A stretch of DNA of 64,000 nucleotides from Pseudonocardia sediminis (GTDB lineage Bacteria; Actinomycetota; Actinomycetes; Mycobacteriales; Pseudonocardiaceae), in contig NZ_SHKL01000001.1 of NCBI RefSeq assembly GCF_004217185.1, positions 5,082,001 to 5,146,000 of the forward strand, read 5' to 3'. Within the stretch, counting starts at the first letter, position 1. Each line of letters starts with the position of its first letter. Below are positions 25,531-33,562 of the stretch, piece by piece. The notes beneath the pieces are model-generated. The model searched no databases. It was not told where the DNA came from and worked only from the letters and a program-made list of their open reading frames with translations. Made by a program: the position numbers and the translations under genes.

Positions 25531-26529
25531 TCAGCCGGTCGACCGGCGACGGCTCATCGAGGACAGGGCGAACACCAGCAGCGGTGCGCCGGCCAGGGCC
25601 AGCAGGATCGGGAGCACGCCCGGTCCCCCGTCGGCGGTCGCGCCCGCACCGGCGGGGACACCGCCGATCGGGATCTGCTGCTGCGGGGCGGGCTTGAGCG
25701 CGGGCGCCGTCGGGGCTTGAGGCGAGGCGGGTGCGCCCGCCTCGGGTGCACCGGCGGGCTGCTTCGTGGCCGGTGACGGGGTCGAGGCGATCCCGACCGG
25801 CAGGCCCTTGACGTCGGACAGTGGCTTGACGGCGAGCTTGCCGGCCTTGTCCTTGGTCACGACGACCGTGTTCACCGAGCCGCCACCGACCGGCAGCTGC
25901 CCGGCCAGGGTCTGACCGCCGGCGCTGAGCCGGACGTTCCAGGTCTTGGCGGCGACCGTCGCGTAGTCGGTGACGGTGCCGTAGGCGAGGTCGGTGGCGA
26001 GCTTCGGGCCGTCGACGGCCAGGGCCTGCAGCGGCGGGAGTCCGTCGGCGCCCTGCACGAGCCGGACCTTGCCGTCGGCGGTGCCCGGGGCGGTGAGGTC
26101 GTCGTTGACGAGCTCGCCGCGGACCGAGCCGCCGGAGCCGTTGTCGAAGAAGAGCAGCGTCTGTGCGGTGCCCGCGGCGATCTGCAGGCCGGCCGAGAGC
26201 GGCGCCTCGGCGTTCGGGTCACTGCCCGCGGGGCGCATGTAGATCGAGTACCGGCCGGGGACGAGCTTCAGGTAGTCGGTGACGGCACCGTAGGCGGCCC
26301 CGCTCGCGACGCGCTGGTCCACCGACGACGGGCCCTCGGGACCCGACAGCGTGATGTCGACGCCCGGCGTCGTCGGGGAGAGGTGCCCGAGCCGGATCTG
26401 CCCGGTCGGCTCCTGCGCGCCCGCCACCGGCGCGAACGCCAGCGTCGCCGCGCTGACGAGCAGCGCCATGCCGAACAGTCCGAGCACGCGGTCACGCATC
26501 GTGTGGTGCCGCAGCCGATGACGTCCCAT
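25531..26529 (-). CDS. DUF4397-domain exported surface protein
   Basis: 332 aa from ATG 26529, GGGAG just upstream; the longer frame to 26781 is not coding. Signal peptide: basic head, hydrophobic core around 15-35 and AGAQE cleavage site. Two successive DUF4397-like modules follow, each with LVPGRYSIYMR or LSAGGQTLAG-type strands. A Pro/Ala-rich spacer, a hydrophobic helix (VLPILLALAGAPLLVFAL) and a basic end (SRRRSTG) complete it. The end looks like a cell-wall sorting signal, but I cannot find a clear LPxTG before the helix. It shares an operon with the sortase, suggesting a wall-anchored or membrane-held protein that may touch the glycan. Confidence 0.83.
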   Translation of the reverse strand: MGRHRLRHHTMRDRVLGLFGMALLVSAATLAFAPVAGAQEPTGQIRLGHLSPTTPGVDITLSGPEGPSSVDQRVASGAAYGAVTDYLKLVPGRYSIYMRPAGSDPNAEAPLSAGLQIAAGTAQTLLFFDNGSGGSVRGELVNDDLTAPGTADGKVRLVQGADGLPPLQALAVDGPKLATDLAYGTVTDYATVAAKTWNVRLSAGGQTLAGQLPVGGGSVNTVVVTKDKAGKLAVKPLSDVKGLPVGIASTPSPATKQPAGAPEAGAPASPQAPTAPALKPAPQQQIPIGGVPAGAGATADGGPGVLPILLALAGAPLLVFALSSMSRRRSTG

Positions 26530-26668
26530 CGATCTCCCTCTCCCGGGCCGACGGCGAACCGTCACGTTCCGAACCCGGTCGACCGCACACAGTGGACACT
26601 CAGCGTGAAGATCGCTACCGGGCGGGCTCATCATAGAACCCGAGAGGGTGTTTCGTATCTCGCGGGGA

Positions 26669-27832
26669 TCACGGTTCGTGTGACTCGGCGTGTTCGGCAA
26701 CACTTTCCGGATCTTCCGGGCCCGCTCGCGGCCGAAGCAGCGGGGCGCAGACGAGCACGAGCGCCGCCACCAGACCCGCACCGCCGAGTGCCCACGCGCC
26801 GAACAGCGCGATCCCGGAGAACTCGGTGCCGAAGGAGGCTACCGACGTCACCGTGGCCCGGGCGCGTCCACGGATCCGGTCCTGCAGCCGCGACTCCACG
26901 CAGACGCGGACCGCCTGGTAGAGCCCCCAGAACAGGGTCACGCCGACCAGCCCGGCCGGATGCGTCGTGAGCGCGACCGCCCCGAGCGCCGCCGCGGATC
27001 CCACGAGCAGCACCACCCCGGTCCAGCCCCGGACCCGGCCGCCCGCGGCCGAGCCGAGCGCCCCGGCGACCGGGACGACGAGCAACGCCAGCGGGACGAA
27101 CGCCGTCGGGGTGCCGGCGTCGGAGGCGACAAGGGGGAAGTACTCCTCGATCGCGTCGACGCCGCCGAGCACCGCGACCGCGAGTACCGCCACCCCGACG
27201 GCACGCGTCCGGACCGACTCCCGCACGCCGTCGACCATCGTGGACCACCAGCCCGGTTCACCCTCCGCGTCCGCGGTCGGGTCGGGGGCCGGGCGGGGCT
27301 CGGGCAGGAAGAGCGCGGGGATCGACGACACGAGGCAGCAGCCGACGCTCACCCAGCCGACCAACACGTACCCGCCCAGCTCGTAGAGCGCACCGGCGGC
27401 CAGGCCGGCCGGGATCTGAGCGAGCTGCGCGATCGCGTTCAGGGCGCCGTTGACGCGGGGGTAGGACTCCGTCGCGCCGTGCTCGGCGAGGCCGTCGTAG
27501 AGCAGCGCCTCCAGGGCCCCGGACGCGAGCGAGGCGCCGACACCCCACAGCACGAAGCCGGCGGTGAACCCGGCGAAAGTCGGCAGCACCGTCCAGACGG
27601 CGAACCCGGCCGCGATCACGAACCCGCTGGCCACCACCGACCCGCGGCGCGACCACCGGTCGGCGAGCGCGCCCGAGGGCACCTCGACGACGATCCCCGC
27701 CGAGGACCAGATCGCGAACAGCGCCGAGATCTCCGCGACCGAGAGTCCGGAGTCGGCGAACAACAACGCGTAGAGCCAGAAGATCGGCACCGCGTAGTGC
27801 AGGGCCTGCCAGACGAGTGCGAGCCGCACCAT
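26669..27832 (-). CDS. MFS transporter
   Basis: 387 aa with about 12 predicted helices in two halves joined by a hydrophilic loop containing Pro, Asp and Glu near residue 190. The loop between helices 2 and 3 has GALADRWSRRGSVV, the MFS motif A variant (G-x-x-x-D-R-x-x-R-R). This motif is usual in major facilitator proteins that export or import small solutes with proton coupling. No substrate is visible. Its 3' end is followed, after about 140 bp, by the DUF4397 gene; co-transcription is possible but unproven. It may be unrelated to the glycan locus. Confidence 0.87.
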   Translation of the reverse strand: MVRLALVWQALHYAVPIFWLYALLFADSGLSVAEISALFAIWSSAGIVVEVPSGALADRWSRRGSVVASGFVIAAGFAVWTVLPTFAGFTAGFVLWGVGASLASGALEALLYDGLAEHGATESYPRVNGALNAIAQLAQIPAGLAAGALYELGGYVLVGWVSVGCCLVSSIPALFLPEPRPAPDPTADAEGEPGWWSTMVDGVRESVRTRAVGVAVLAVAVLGGVDAIEEYFPLVASDAGTPTAFVPLALLVVPVAGALGSAAGGRVRGWTGVVLLVGSAAALGAVALTTHPAGLVGVTLFWGLYQAVRVCVESRLQDRIRGRARATVTSVASFGTEFSGIALFGAWALGGAGLVAALVLVCAPLLRPRAGPEDPESVAEHAESHEP

Positions 27833-27942
27833 CCGGCGGGCCGGGAGCGGGAGAGTGCGTCAACCGGGCATGGCGGAACCCTAGGCCCGGTTCAGCCGAT
27901 CCGGCACCCCCATTTCCGGCCCCGCCCCACCCGACTGAGCGC

Positions 27943-28160
27943 CACTCATGGCGCATACGTTCGGCGTGGCAACACGAAAGCGCCACAAGTACCCGGGCCG
28001 CCTGCCGCTGCGTCCCCGCCCAGCCTCCACTCCTGGCGCAGACGTTCGGCGTCGCAATACGAGAGCGCCACAAGTACCCGGGCCGCCTGCCGCTGCGCCC
28101 CCGCCCAGCCCGCACTCATGGCGCATACGTTCGGCGCCGCGGCACGAAAGCGCCACGAGT
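27943..28160. repeat. 85-bp tandem palindromic repeat, three copies
   Basis: Copies of a 48-bp element at 27943-27990, 28028-28075 and 28113-28160, exactly 85 bp apart, joined by a similar 37-bp GC-rich spacer (acccgggccgcctgccgctg followed by cgtccccgcc). Each element contains TGGCGC near its start and GCGCCA near its end, so it can fold on itself. In the first copy GCGCCA also lies just before (27939), giving two alternative hairpins. Copies differ at a few positions, so the array is not brand new. Confidence 0.9.
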
Positions 28161-28240
28161 GCGCGCCAGCCGGAGCGGCTACGCGTCACCGGAGCCCGGC
28201 GGGCCGGCGTGGGTCACCGGCCCGGCGCCCCGACGGGTTC

Positions 28241-28288
28241 CGACGAGCGTGACGTTCGTAGCGCCCTACGCGATGCCGCTCTCGTCGC
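28241..28288. repeat. Decayed palindromic element
   Basis: Starts CGACGAGCGTGACGTTCGTAG and ends CCGCTCTCGTCGCG, so the outer arms remain complementary while the middle has diverged. It resembles the long palindrome at 28342-28396 (same CGACGAGCGTGACG arm), 100 bp away. Probably an older copy of the same element. Confidence 0.6.
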
Positions 28289-28341
28289 GCCACTGCCGAG
28301 CCTGTGCGCGGCAAACCGGCCCCGGCGTATCTGTTCCCCGT

Positions 28342-28396
28342 CGCGACGAGCGTGACGGTCGTGGCGTCGGACGCTACGACCGTCACACTCGTTGCG
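28342..28396. repeat. 55-bp near-perfect palindrome
   Basis: Two 27-bp arms (28342-28368 and 28370-28396) differ at only three positions around a single central base. It ends 12 bp from the stop of the HNH gene at 28408. It may act as a terminator for that minus-strand gene or be a REP-like mobile palindrome. Confidence 0.85.
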
Positions 28397-28407
28397 AACG
28401 GATCCGC

Positions 28408-29004
28408 TCAGGCGGCGGCGTTGAGCCAGGGTTCCCAGGCCGGGAGGGGTTCCACCGCCAGGACCAGTACTCCCCCGGCGGCGCGGCTGGGCGGGGCCGG
28501 GACCGTCTTGAGAGTCCAGCCGATCTCCTCGACGAGGCGGTCGGCCTTGCGGGAGTTGCACGTGCGGCAGGCCGCGACGCAGTTCTCCCAGGAGTGCTTG
28601 CCGCCCCGGCTGCGCGGGATGACGTGGTCGATCGTGTCGGCGCGGCGGCCGCAGTAGGCGCACCGGCGTCCGTCACGGCGCAGGACACCGGCGCGGGTCA
28701 TCGGCACGGCGCGGCGGTAGGGCACGCGGACGTAGCGGGACAGGCGCATCACCGACGGCGCCGGGAGCGAGAGGTTCTCCGAGCGGAACGAGGTGCCCTC
28801 CAGGGCGACCTGCACGCACTCGGCCTTGCCGCTGAGCAGCAACACGATCGCCCGCTTGGCCGTGACCACGGCCAGCGGTTCGAAGCTCGCGTTCAGCAAC
28901 AGCACCCTGGACCCCGTGGGCACCGCGCCCGGGTTCGGCGCGGGTCCCGGTTCCGCCTCGGACTCGAGGTCGGTACCGATGGGGACCAGTTGTCGGAACG
29001 GCAC
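28408..29004 (-). CDS. HNH endonuclease family protein
   Basis: 198 aa from GTG 29004, which has GGAGG 7 nt upstream; a GTG at 29028 is further from it. N-terminal half is a conserved actinobacterial domain (LLLNASFEPLAVVTAKRAI). The C-terminal HNH domain has CAYCGR (Cys115, Cys118), IDHVIPRSRGG (Asp126, His127), ENCVAACRTCN (Asn141, Cys146, Cys149, Asn150). Two CxxC pairs bind zinc and the His/Asn residues form the beta-beta-alpha-metal nuclease site. This type is widespread and single-copy in actinobacteria; its role is not established. It shows no link to the glycan pathway except position. Confidence 0.88.
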   Translation of the reverse strand: MPFRQLVPIGTDLESEAEPGPAPNPGAVPTGSRVLLLNASFEPLAVVTAKRAIVLLLSGKAECVQVALEGTSFRSENLSLPAPSVMRLSRYVRVPYRRAVPMTRAGVLRRDGRRCAYCGRRADTIDHVIPRSRGGKHSWENCVAACRTCNSRKADRLVEEIGWTLKTVPAPPSRAAGGVLVLAVEPLPAWEPWLNAAA

Positions 29005-29130
29005 GCGACCACCTCCGGGGAACCACACGCGGGTGCGTGTAGTCGACCATACGGGGGTCGGGTTACGTAAGTGTGATATCGCGGCCGACGGAAGGTGATC
29101 CGCCGGACGGCCCTGTCCCTCGCGAGCGGG

Positions 29131-31158
29131 TCAGACGAGCACCACGGCCAGCAGGGCGCCGGCCCCGGGCAGGGCGGAGACGGTCCCGGCGAGGTCGTCG
29201 GTGCGGGTGCGCCGGCGGTCGGCGACGGCCAGGACCGACGTCGGCTCGTCCGGATGTCCCCCGGCGGCCAGGGTCGTCACCGGGGCGAGCTCGTCGCTCA
29301 GCGACCGGACGTGGTCCTCCAGCCCGGGACCGGCGGCGATCACCCGCAGCGGGCGCCCGGCCTCGCGGGCGAGCACCCGGACCCGGCTCGCCAGGACGGG
29401 GTCGGCCGCGTCGAGCACGGCGACCGGGTCGCGCCCGGTGTCGCCGAGGGCGCGCAGCAGGGCCGCGTGCTCGCGTTCGCGGTTGCGCCGGCGCGGCAGC
29501 AGCACCGCGGCGGTGGCGGCCGCCGCGACCAGGCCCGCGAGCAGCGCGAACGCCGCGCCGTAGACCGGGTCGGCGGACACCCGCATCACGGTCGCCTGCC
29601 GGTCGATCGCCCGCAGCTCGCCGGCGGGGGCCAGCAGGCCCGCTCGCACGACCTGCTCGGTGACGGCCTCGGTGAGCCGCCCGGCCGTCTCCGGGTCGCC
29701 GTTGCGGACGCTGATCCGGGCGACGCCGGAGCCGGGCGTCAGCTCCACCGAGACGTCCGGGCGCAGGTCCTGCGGCGACGGCGATCCCGGCACCTGCGCG
29801 GCCGCGGCGGCCAGCAGGGTCGGACCGGTCGCGAGCTCGGGCAGCGACGGCAGCGCCAGCGAGACGACCTCGCCGTAGCTGGTGGAACCCGACGAGGTCG
29901 ACGGGGCGAGCACGGTCGTCGTCCCGCCGTTCGTCGGCTGCGCAACGATCCCGATCGTGCCCTGGTAGACGCCCGGCTGGGCCAGGACGCCGGCGAACAC
30001 GGCGACGGCGACGAGCACCCCGGCCAGGGCGGCCGCGGTCGCGACCCACACCCGTCCGGGACGTCCGGGCGGGCCGGAGTGCCGGGCGCCGCGCAGCACG
30101 TCGTCGTAACGGCGCAGCATCGCGTCCGGGTCATGGTCGCGGGCGATCACCTCGCGGCCGGCGCGGGTCAGGGACTTGCGCAGGGCCGCATCGTCGAGCA
30201 CCCGGGCCAGGGCGGTGGCGACCGCGTCCGGGTCGCCGGGCGGGACGAGCAGACCGGCGCCGTCGCCGAGGACCTCGCGCACCCCGTCGACGTCGGTGGC
30301 GACCATCGGGCGTCCGGCGGCCAGCGACTCCAGGACGACCATCGGCAGGCCCTCCCAGTCGCTGGTCAGGACGGTGGCGTCGGCCGCGCGGAGCAGCGCG
30401 TCGACGTCGGTGCGGGCGCCCAGGAACCGGACGCGGTCGCCCTGCGGTGCGGCCGCGGTCTCCAGGCCGGCCCGCAGCGGGCCGTCGCCGGCGAGCAGCA
30501 GCACGGCGTCACCGGGGACGCGCGACCAGGCGTCGATCAGGACGTCGTGCCGCTTCTGCGGCGTCATCCGGGCGGGGCAGAGCACGATCCGCCGGTCGGA
30601 CGGCAGCCCGAGGGCCTCCCGCGCGGCACCCCGGCGGCCGGTGGCCTGCGCGGGGACGGTGTTGCGCACGACGGTCAGCCGGGTGCCGGTGAGCCCGGCG
30701 CCGCGCAGCCGGTCGGCGATCGCCCCGGACACCGCGACGACCACGTCGGAGGTCCACGAGAGCAGCCGGGCCGCCCCGCGGTAGTCCGATGCGCCGACGC
30801 CGTGGAACACCGTGACCAGCGCGGGACGGCGGCGCAGCGTGTGCAGCGCGAGCCACAGCACGACGCTGAGAAGCACGTTGTGCGCGACGACGACGTCCGG
30901 CCGGAACTCCCGGGCGGCACGGCGGGCACCGGCGGCGCTGCGCAGCAACGCCACCGGGGAGCGCCGGGCCAGCGGCATCGCGTACGTCGCGACGCCCTCG
31001 GCCGCCACCTCGTCGGCGCGACGGCCGCCGGAGCTGAGCACCGCCGACGTCCAGCCGTGTACCACGCCGCCGCGGGCGAGGTCGGCGACGACCCGCTCCG
31101 CGCCGCCGTCGCCCATCTCGTTGATCGCGTGCAGCACCCGCATCGTCGAGCCGCTCAT
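29131..31158 (-). CDS. Fusion of GT4 glycosyltransferase and Wzz-like co-polymerase
   Basis: 675 aa from ATG 31158, which overlaps the stop of the polymerase gene (ATGA). Residues 1-365 are a complete GT4: HAINEMGDGGAERVV at the N-terminus, CPARMTPQKRHDVLIDAW in the middle and TSDWEGLPMVVLESL as the E-x7-E motif. Then come membrane helix 1 (about 368-390), an extracytoplasmic domain with STSYGEVVSLALPS, helix 2 (about 533-556) and a cytoplasmic C-terminus with LRVIAAGPGLEDHVR, lacking a P-loop, ending LLAVVLV. The frame is continuous with no stop between halves. The same two modules are separate genes at 22467-24751. The fusion would tether sugar transfer to chain-length control at the membrane. 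Confidence 0.88.
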   Translation of the reverse strand: MSGSTMRVLHAINEMGDGGAERVVADLARGGVVHGWTSAVLSSGGRRADEVAAEGVATYAMPLARRSPVALLRSAAGARRAAREFRPDVVVAHNVLLSVVLWLALHTLRRRPALVTVFHGVGASDYRGAARLLSWTSDVVVAVSGAIADRLRGAGLTGTRLTVVRNTVPAQATGRRGAAREALGLPSDRRIVLCPARMTPQKRHDVLIDAWSRVPGDAVLLLAGDGPLRAGLETAAAPQGDRVRFLGARTDVDALLRAADATVLTSDWEGLPMVVLESLAAGRPMVATDVDGVREVLGDGAGLLVPPGDPDAVATALARVLDDAALRKSLTRAGREVIARDHDPDAMLRRYDDVLRGARHSGPPGRPGRVWVATAAALAGVLVAVAVFAGVLAQPGVYQGTIGIVAQPTNGGTTTVLAPSTSSGSTSYGEVVSLALPSLPELATGPTLLAAAAAQVPGSPSPQDLRPDVSVELTPGSGVARISVRNGDPETAGRLTEAVTEQVVRAGLLAPAGELRAIDRQATVMRVSADPVYGAAFALLAGLVAAAATAAVLLPRRRNREREHAALLRALGDTGRDPVAVLDAADPVLASRVRVLAREAGRPLRVIAAGPGLEDHVRSLSDELAPVTTLAAGGHPDEPTSVLAVADRRRTRTDDLAGTVSALPGAGALLAVVLV

Positions 31159-32429
31159 CGCACAGCTTCCGTTCCGTTCCGCAGGCCGAGCGCGCACGCC
31201 GCGGCGATCATCGACCAGAGGGGCATGTAGTACTGCTCGGACAGGAACGTCGAGGCCACCAGCACCGCGATCAGCGAGCACTGCACGGCCAGCGGCAGCA
31301 GCCGGTCCGGTCCGGCGCGGGCCGCGCGGACCGCCTTCTCCGACGACCACAGCGCGACCCCGATCAGCCCGAGGAACCCGGCCAGGCCGAGCAGCCCCAG
31401 CTCGGCGGCGACCTCGACGTACATGTTGTGCGCGACCGGCGTCTGCTCCTCGAGCTCCGCGTTGTGCGAGACGCCGAGGTAGTTGCTGCGGAACCCGCCC
31501 GGACCGACGCCGAGCAGCGGGTGCTCCGGCAACATCTCCGCGGCGATCTGCCAGCGCAGCGCGCGGGTGTCGACGTTCGACCCGGCCACCTGGTCCTTCT
31601 GCGACAGCGCCTGCCCGACCAGCGTGCTGAACGCCAGCGCCATCACCGCCCCGGCGACCACGACCACCGCGCCGACGCCCACCATCACCCGCGGCGCGAT
31701 GCCGCGGCGCAGCGCCAGCCAGGTCACCGCGACGGTCAGCGCGATCAGCCCGCCGCGCGAGACCGTCACGGCGGCACCGAGCACGAGGATCAGCACCAGG
31801 ACGCCGATCAGCACCGCACCGGCGCGCGGGATCGACCGCCGCGGCATCCCATCGGCACCGTCGCGGCGCCGTCGCGGGACGAACAGCGCGACCAGCAGCG
31901 GGACGGCCGAGACCAGCACGTAGGCGAGGTCGTTCGGGTCCTCCATCGGGCCGGTCGCGCGCGGGGAGTCGTCGATCAGGAAGCTCCACAGCGCGCCGCC
32001 GCCGGCGACCGCCGCCCCCAGCACCGACGCCCACACCAGGACCCGGACCGGCACCTCGCGGGAGGCCAGGTCGAGCAGCACCAGGGCGGTGAGCAGGAAC
32101 GACACCCAGCGCTGGGTGTAGTCGAGGGTGAACGTGTCGCCGTTGTGGATCGCGGCCGAGGCCAGCACGGCGACCGCCAGCACGGCGAGCGCGACGTGCG
32201 CGGGATGGAACGCCGGCAGCCGCCGCTGCCGCACGCGGACGACGAACCAGGCGACGACGAGCAGCCCGGCCGGGATCTTGGTGACCGTGTCGTTGATCTC
32301 GAGCAGATAGCCCTCGAACGACGACAGCGCGACGGTCAGGAACGCCAGCGCCTGCAGCAGCCGCGCCTCGACGCCGTCGGTGCGGATCTCCCGCACCAGG
32401 GCGCCGGGGCGGGTCAGGACGGCGGTCAC
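31155..32429 (-). CDS. Wzy-like O-antigen ligase/polymerase family protein
   Basis: 424 aa from GTG 32429, which overlaps the preceding stop (GTGA); the open frame further upstream to 33569 is non-coding. About ten helices. Landmarks of the O-antigen ligase/polymerase family (Wzy_C): EDPNDLAYVLVSAVPLL in the middle, SRGGLIAL, and the large extracytoplasmic loop RWQIAAEMLPEHPLLGVGPGGFRSNY followed by PVAHNMYVEVAAELGLLG. The loop carries the arginines and the His-Asn pair expected to act in polymerisation. This is the only clear Wzy candidate in the complete part of the window. Expected to join repeat units outside the membrane. Confidence 0.9.
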   Translation of the reverse strand: MTAVLTRPGALVREIRTDGVEARLLQALAFLTVALSSFEGYLLEINDTVTKIPAGLLVVAWFVVRVRQRRLPAFHPAHVALAVLAVAVLASAAIHNGDTFTLDYTQRWVSFLLTALVLLDLASREVPVRVLVWASVLGAAVAGGGALWSFLIDDSPRATGPMEDPNDLAYVLVSAVPLLVALFVPRRRRDGADGMPRRSIPRAGAVLIGVLVLILVLGAAVTVSRGGLIALTVAVTWLALRRGIAPRVMVGVGAVVVVAGAVMALAFSTLVGQALSQKDQVAGSNVDTRALRWQIAAEMLPEHPLLGVGPGGFRSNYLGVSHNAELEEQTPVAHNMYVEVAAELGLLGLAGFLGLIGVALWSSEKAVRAARAGPDRLLPLAVQCSLIAVLVASTFLSEQYYMPLWSMIAAACALGLRNGTEAVR

Positions 32430-33562
32430 GCGGCTCGTCCCGCGGGCGCGTCCGCGCCGGTCAGGGCGGTGTAGAGGTCGAGGTGGGCGCGGGCGGCGGT
32501 GGCGGCGGAGTAGCGGTCGGCGGCGCGCCGGGCCAGGGCCCGGCCCGTCGCTGCGGGGTCGGGGTCGTCGAACAGGCGGCGCAGGGCCGCGGCCAGGGAG
32601 TCGACGTCGCCGGGGACGGCGAGCAGGCGCGGGTCGTCGAGCATCGTGGCGACGTCGCCGGTGTCGGTCGCGACGACCGGCTTGCCCGCGGCCATCGCCT
32701 CGATCACGACCAGCGGCTGCTGCTCCATCCGCGACGGCACGACGACGGCGTCCGCGGCCCGCATCAGCTCCGGCACGTCGCTGCGGAAGCCGAGCATCTC
32801 GACCCGTCCCCCGAACCCGGCCGCGAGCGACGCGATCGCGGCGCGCTCCGGGCCGTCGCCGGCGATCGTCAGGTGGGCGTCGGCCGGCATCGTGCCGGGG
32901 CGGGCGAGGGCGGCGAGCAGGTCGCCGATGCCCTTGCGGGCGAGCAGCAGACCGACCACCAGCAGGCGCCGGACGGGCCGTTGCGGGGGCTGCGGCGGGC
33001 CGAGCTCCAGGCCGTTGTCGACGTGCACGAGCCGGCCCGCGGGCAGGCGCAGCCGGTCGTGCAGGAAGCGGCGCATCGGCTCGGACGGGACGACGGTGCG
33101 GTCCAGCACCCGCCCGACGACGGCGTCCGCGGCCAGCGTGGCACGCGTGTACCGCGAGGGGCTCGTCGCTGCGGGCAGCCCGCGGAACCACGGTTCGGTG
33201 ACGTCCTCGGGCACGCCGTGATAGGTCTGCAGCAGGCGGGGACGGTCGCGTGACCAGCGCATACCGGTCAGGACGAGTCCGGCCCGGCGGTCCTGGGCGT
33301 GCACCACGTCCGGTCTCCATGCACGCAGCTGCGCGTGCAGCGCCCGGGCCGCGGCGACGTCGAGCTTCGTGTCGACGCCGGTCGTGGTCCAGTGCTCGGA
33401 CAGCGTCCCGGTGCCACGGGCGGGCGGCGGGCCGAACACGCGGACGTCGGCGGCGCCGGTGCGGACCAGCTCCGTGGCCAGCGCCAGACAGACGTCGACC
33501 GGTCCCCCGCGGTCCTGGGTCAGGGTGAACGCGACCCGCGGCGTCGTCGGGAGCGGGGTCAC
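32426..33562 (-). CDS. GT4 glycosyltransferase
   Basis: 378 aa; GTG 33562 overlaps the stop of the methyltransferase gene above it (GTGA). GT-B fold: VAFTLTQDRGGPVDVCLAL N-terminal strand with glycine loop, VVGLLLARKGIGDLLAAL in the donor domain and VPSRMEQQPLVVIEAMAAGKPV as the E-x7-E region, where EQQPLVVIE replaces the more usual EGFPxxxxE. It is expected to add a sugar in the cytosol. Third of four genes in a chain of 4-bp overlaps (33559-31155), so the products are made in fixed proportions. Confidence 0.9.
   Translation of the reverse strand: MTPLPTTPRVAFTLTQDRGGPVDVCLALATELVRTGAADVRVFGPPPARGTGTLSEHWTTTGVDTKLDVAAARALHAQLRAWRPDVVHAQDRRAGLVLTGMRWSRDRPRLLQTYHGVPEDVTEPWFRGLPAATSPSRYTRATLAADAVVGRVLDRTVVPSEPMRRFLHDRLRLPAGRLVHVDNGLELGPPQPPQRPVRRLLVVGLLLARKGIGDLLAALARPGTMPADAHLTIAGDGPERAAIASLAAGFGGRVEMLGFRSDVPELMRAADAVVVPSRMEQQPLVVIEAMAAGKPVVATDTGDVATMLDDPRLLAVPGDVDSLAAALRRLFDDPDPAATGRALARRAADRYSAATAARAHLDLYTALTGADAPAGRAA

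Larger units (their letters stand above)
27833..28407. other. 575-bp gene-free region filled with palindromic repeats
   Basis: Between the MFS start (minus strand, 27832) and the HNH endonuclease stop (28408). It holds the 85-bp tandem repeat 27943-28160, the decayed palindrome 28241-28288 and the long palindrome 28342-28396. Short frames here are repeat-derived. No RNA gene was recognised. Confidence 0.75.

Noticed and set aside
27943..28160. CRISPR array
   Set aside because: Spacers are themselves repeated, only three copies exist and no cas gene is in the window; it is a tandem palindromic repeat.
31159..32034. Upstream extension of the GT4/PCP frame by 292 codons
   Set aside because: It runs through the polymerase gene out of frame; the ATG at 31158 overlaps that gene's stop and starts the GT4 fold correctly.
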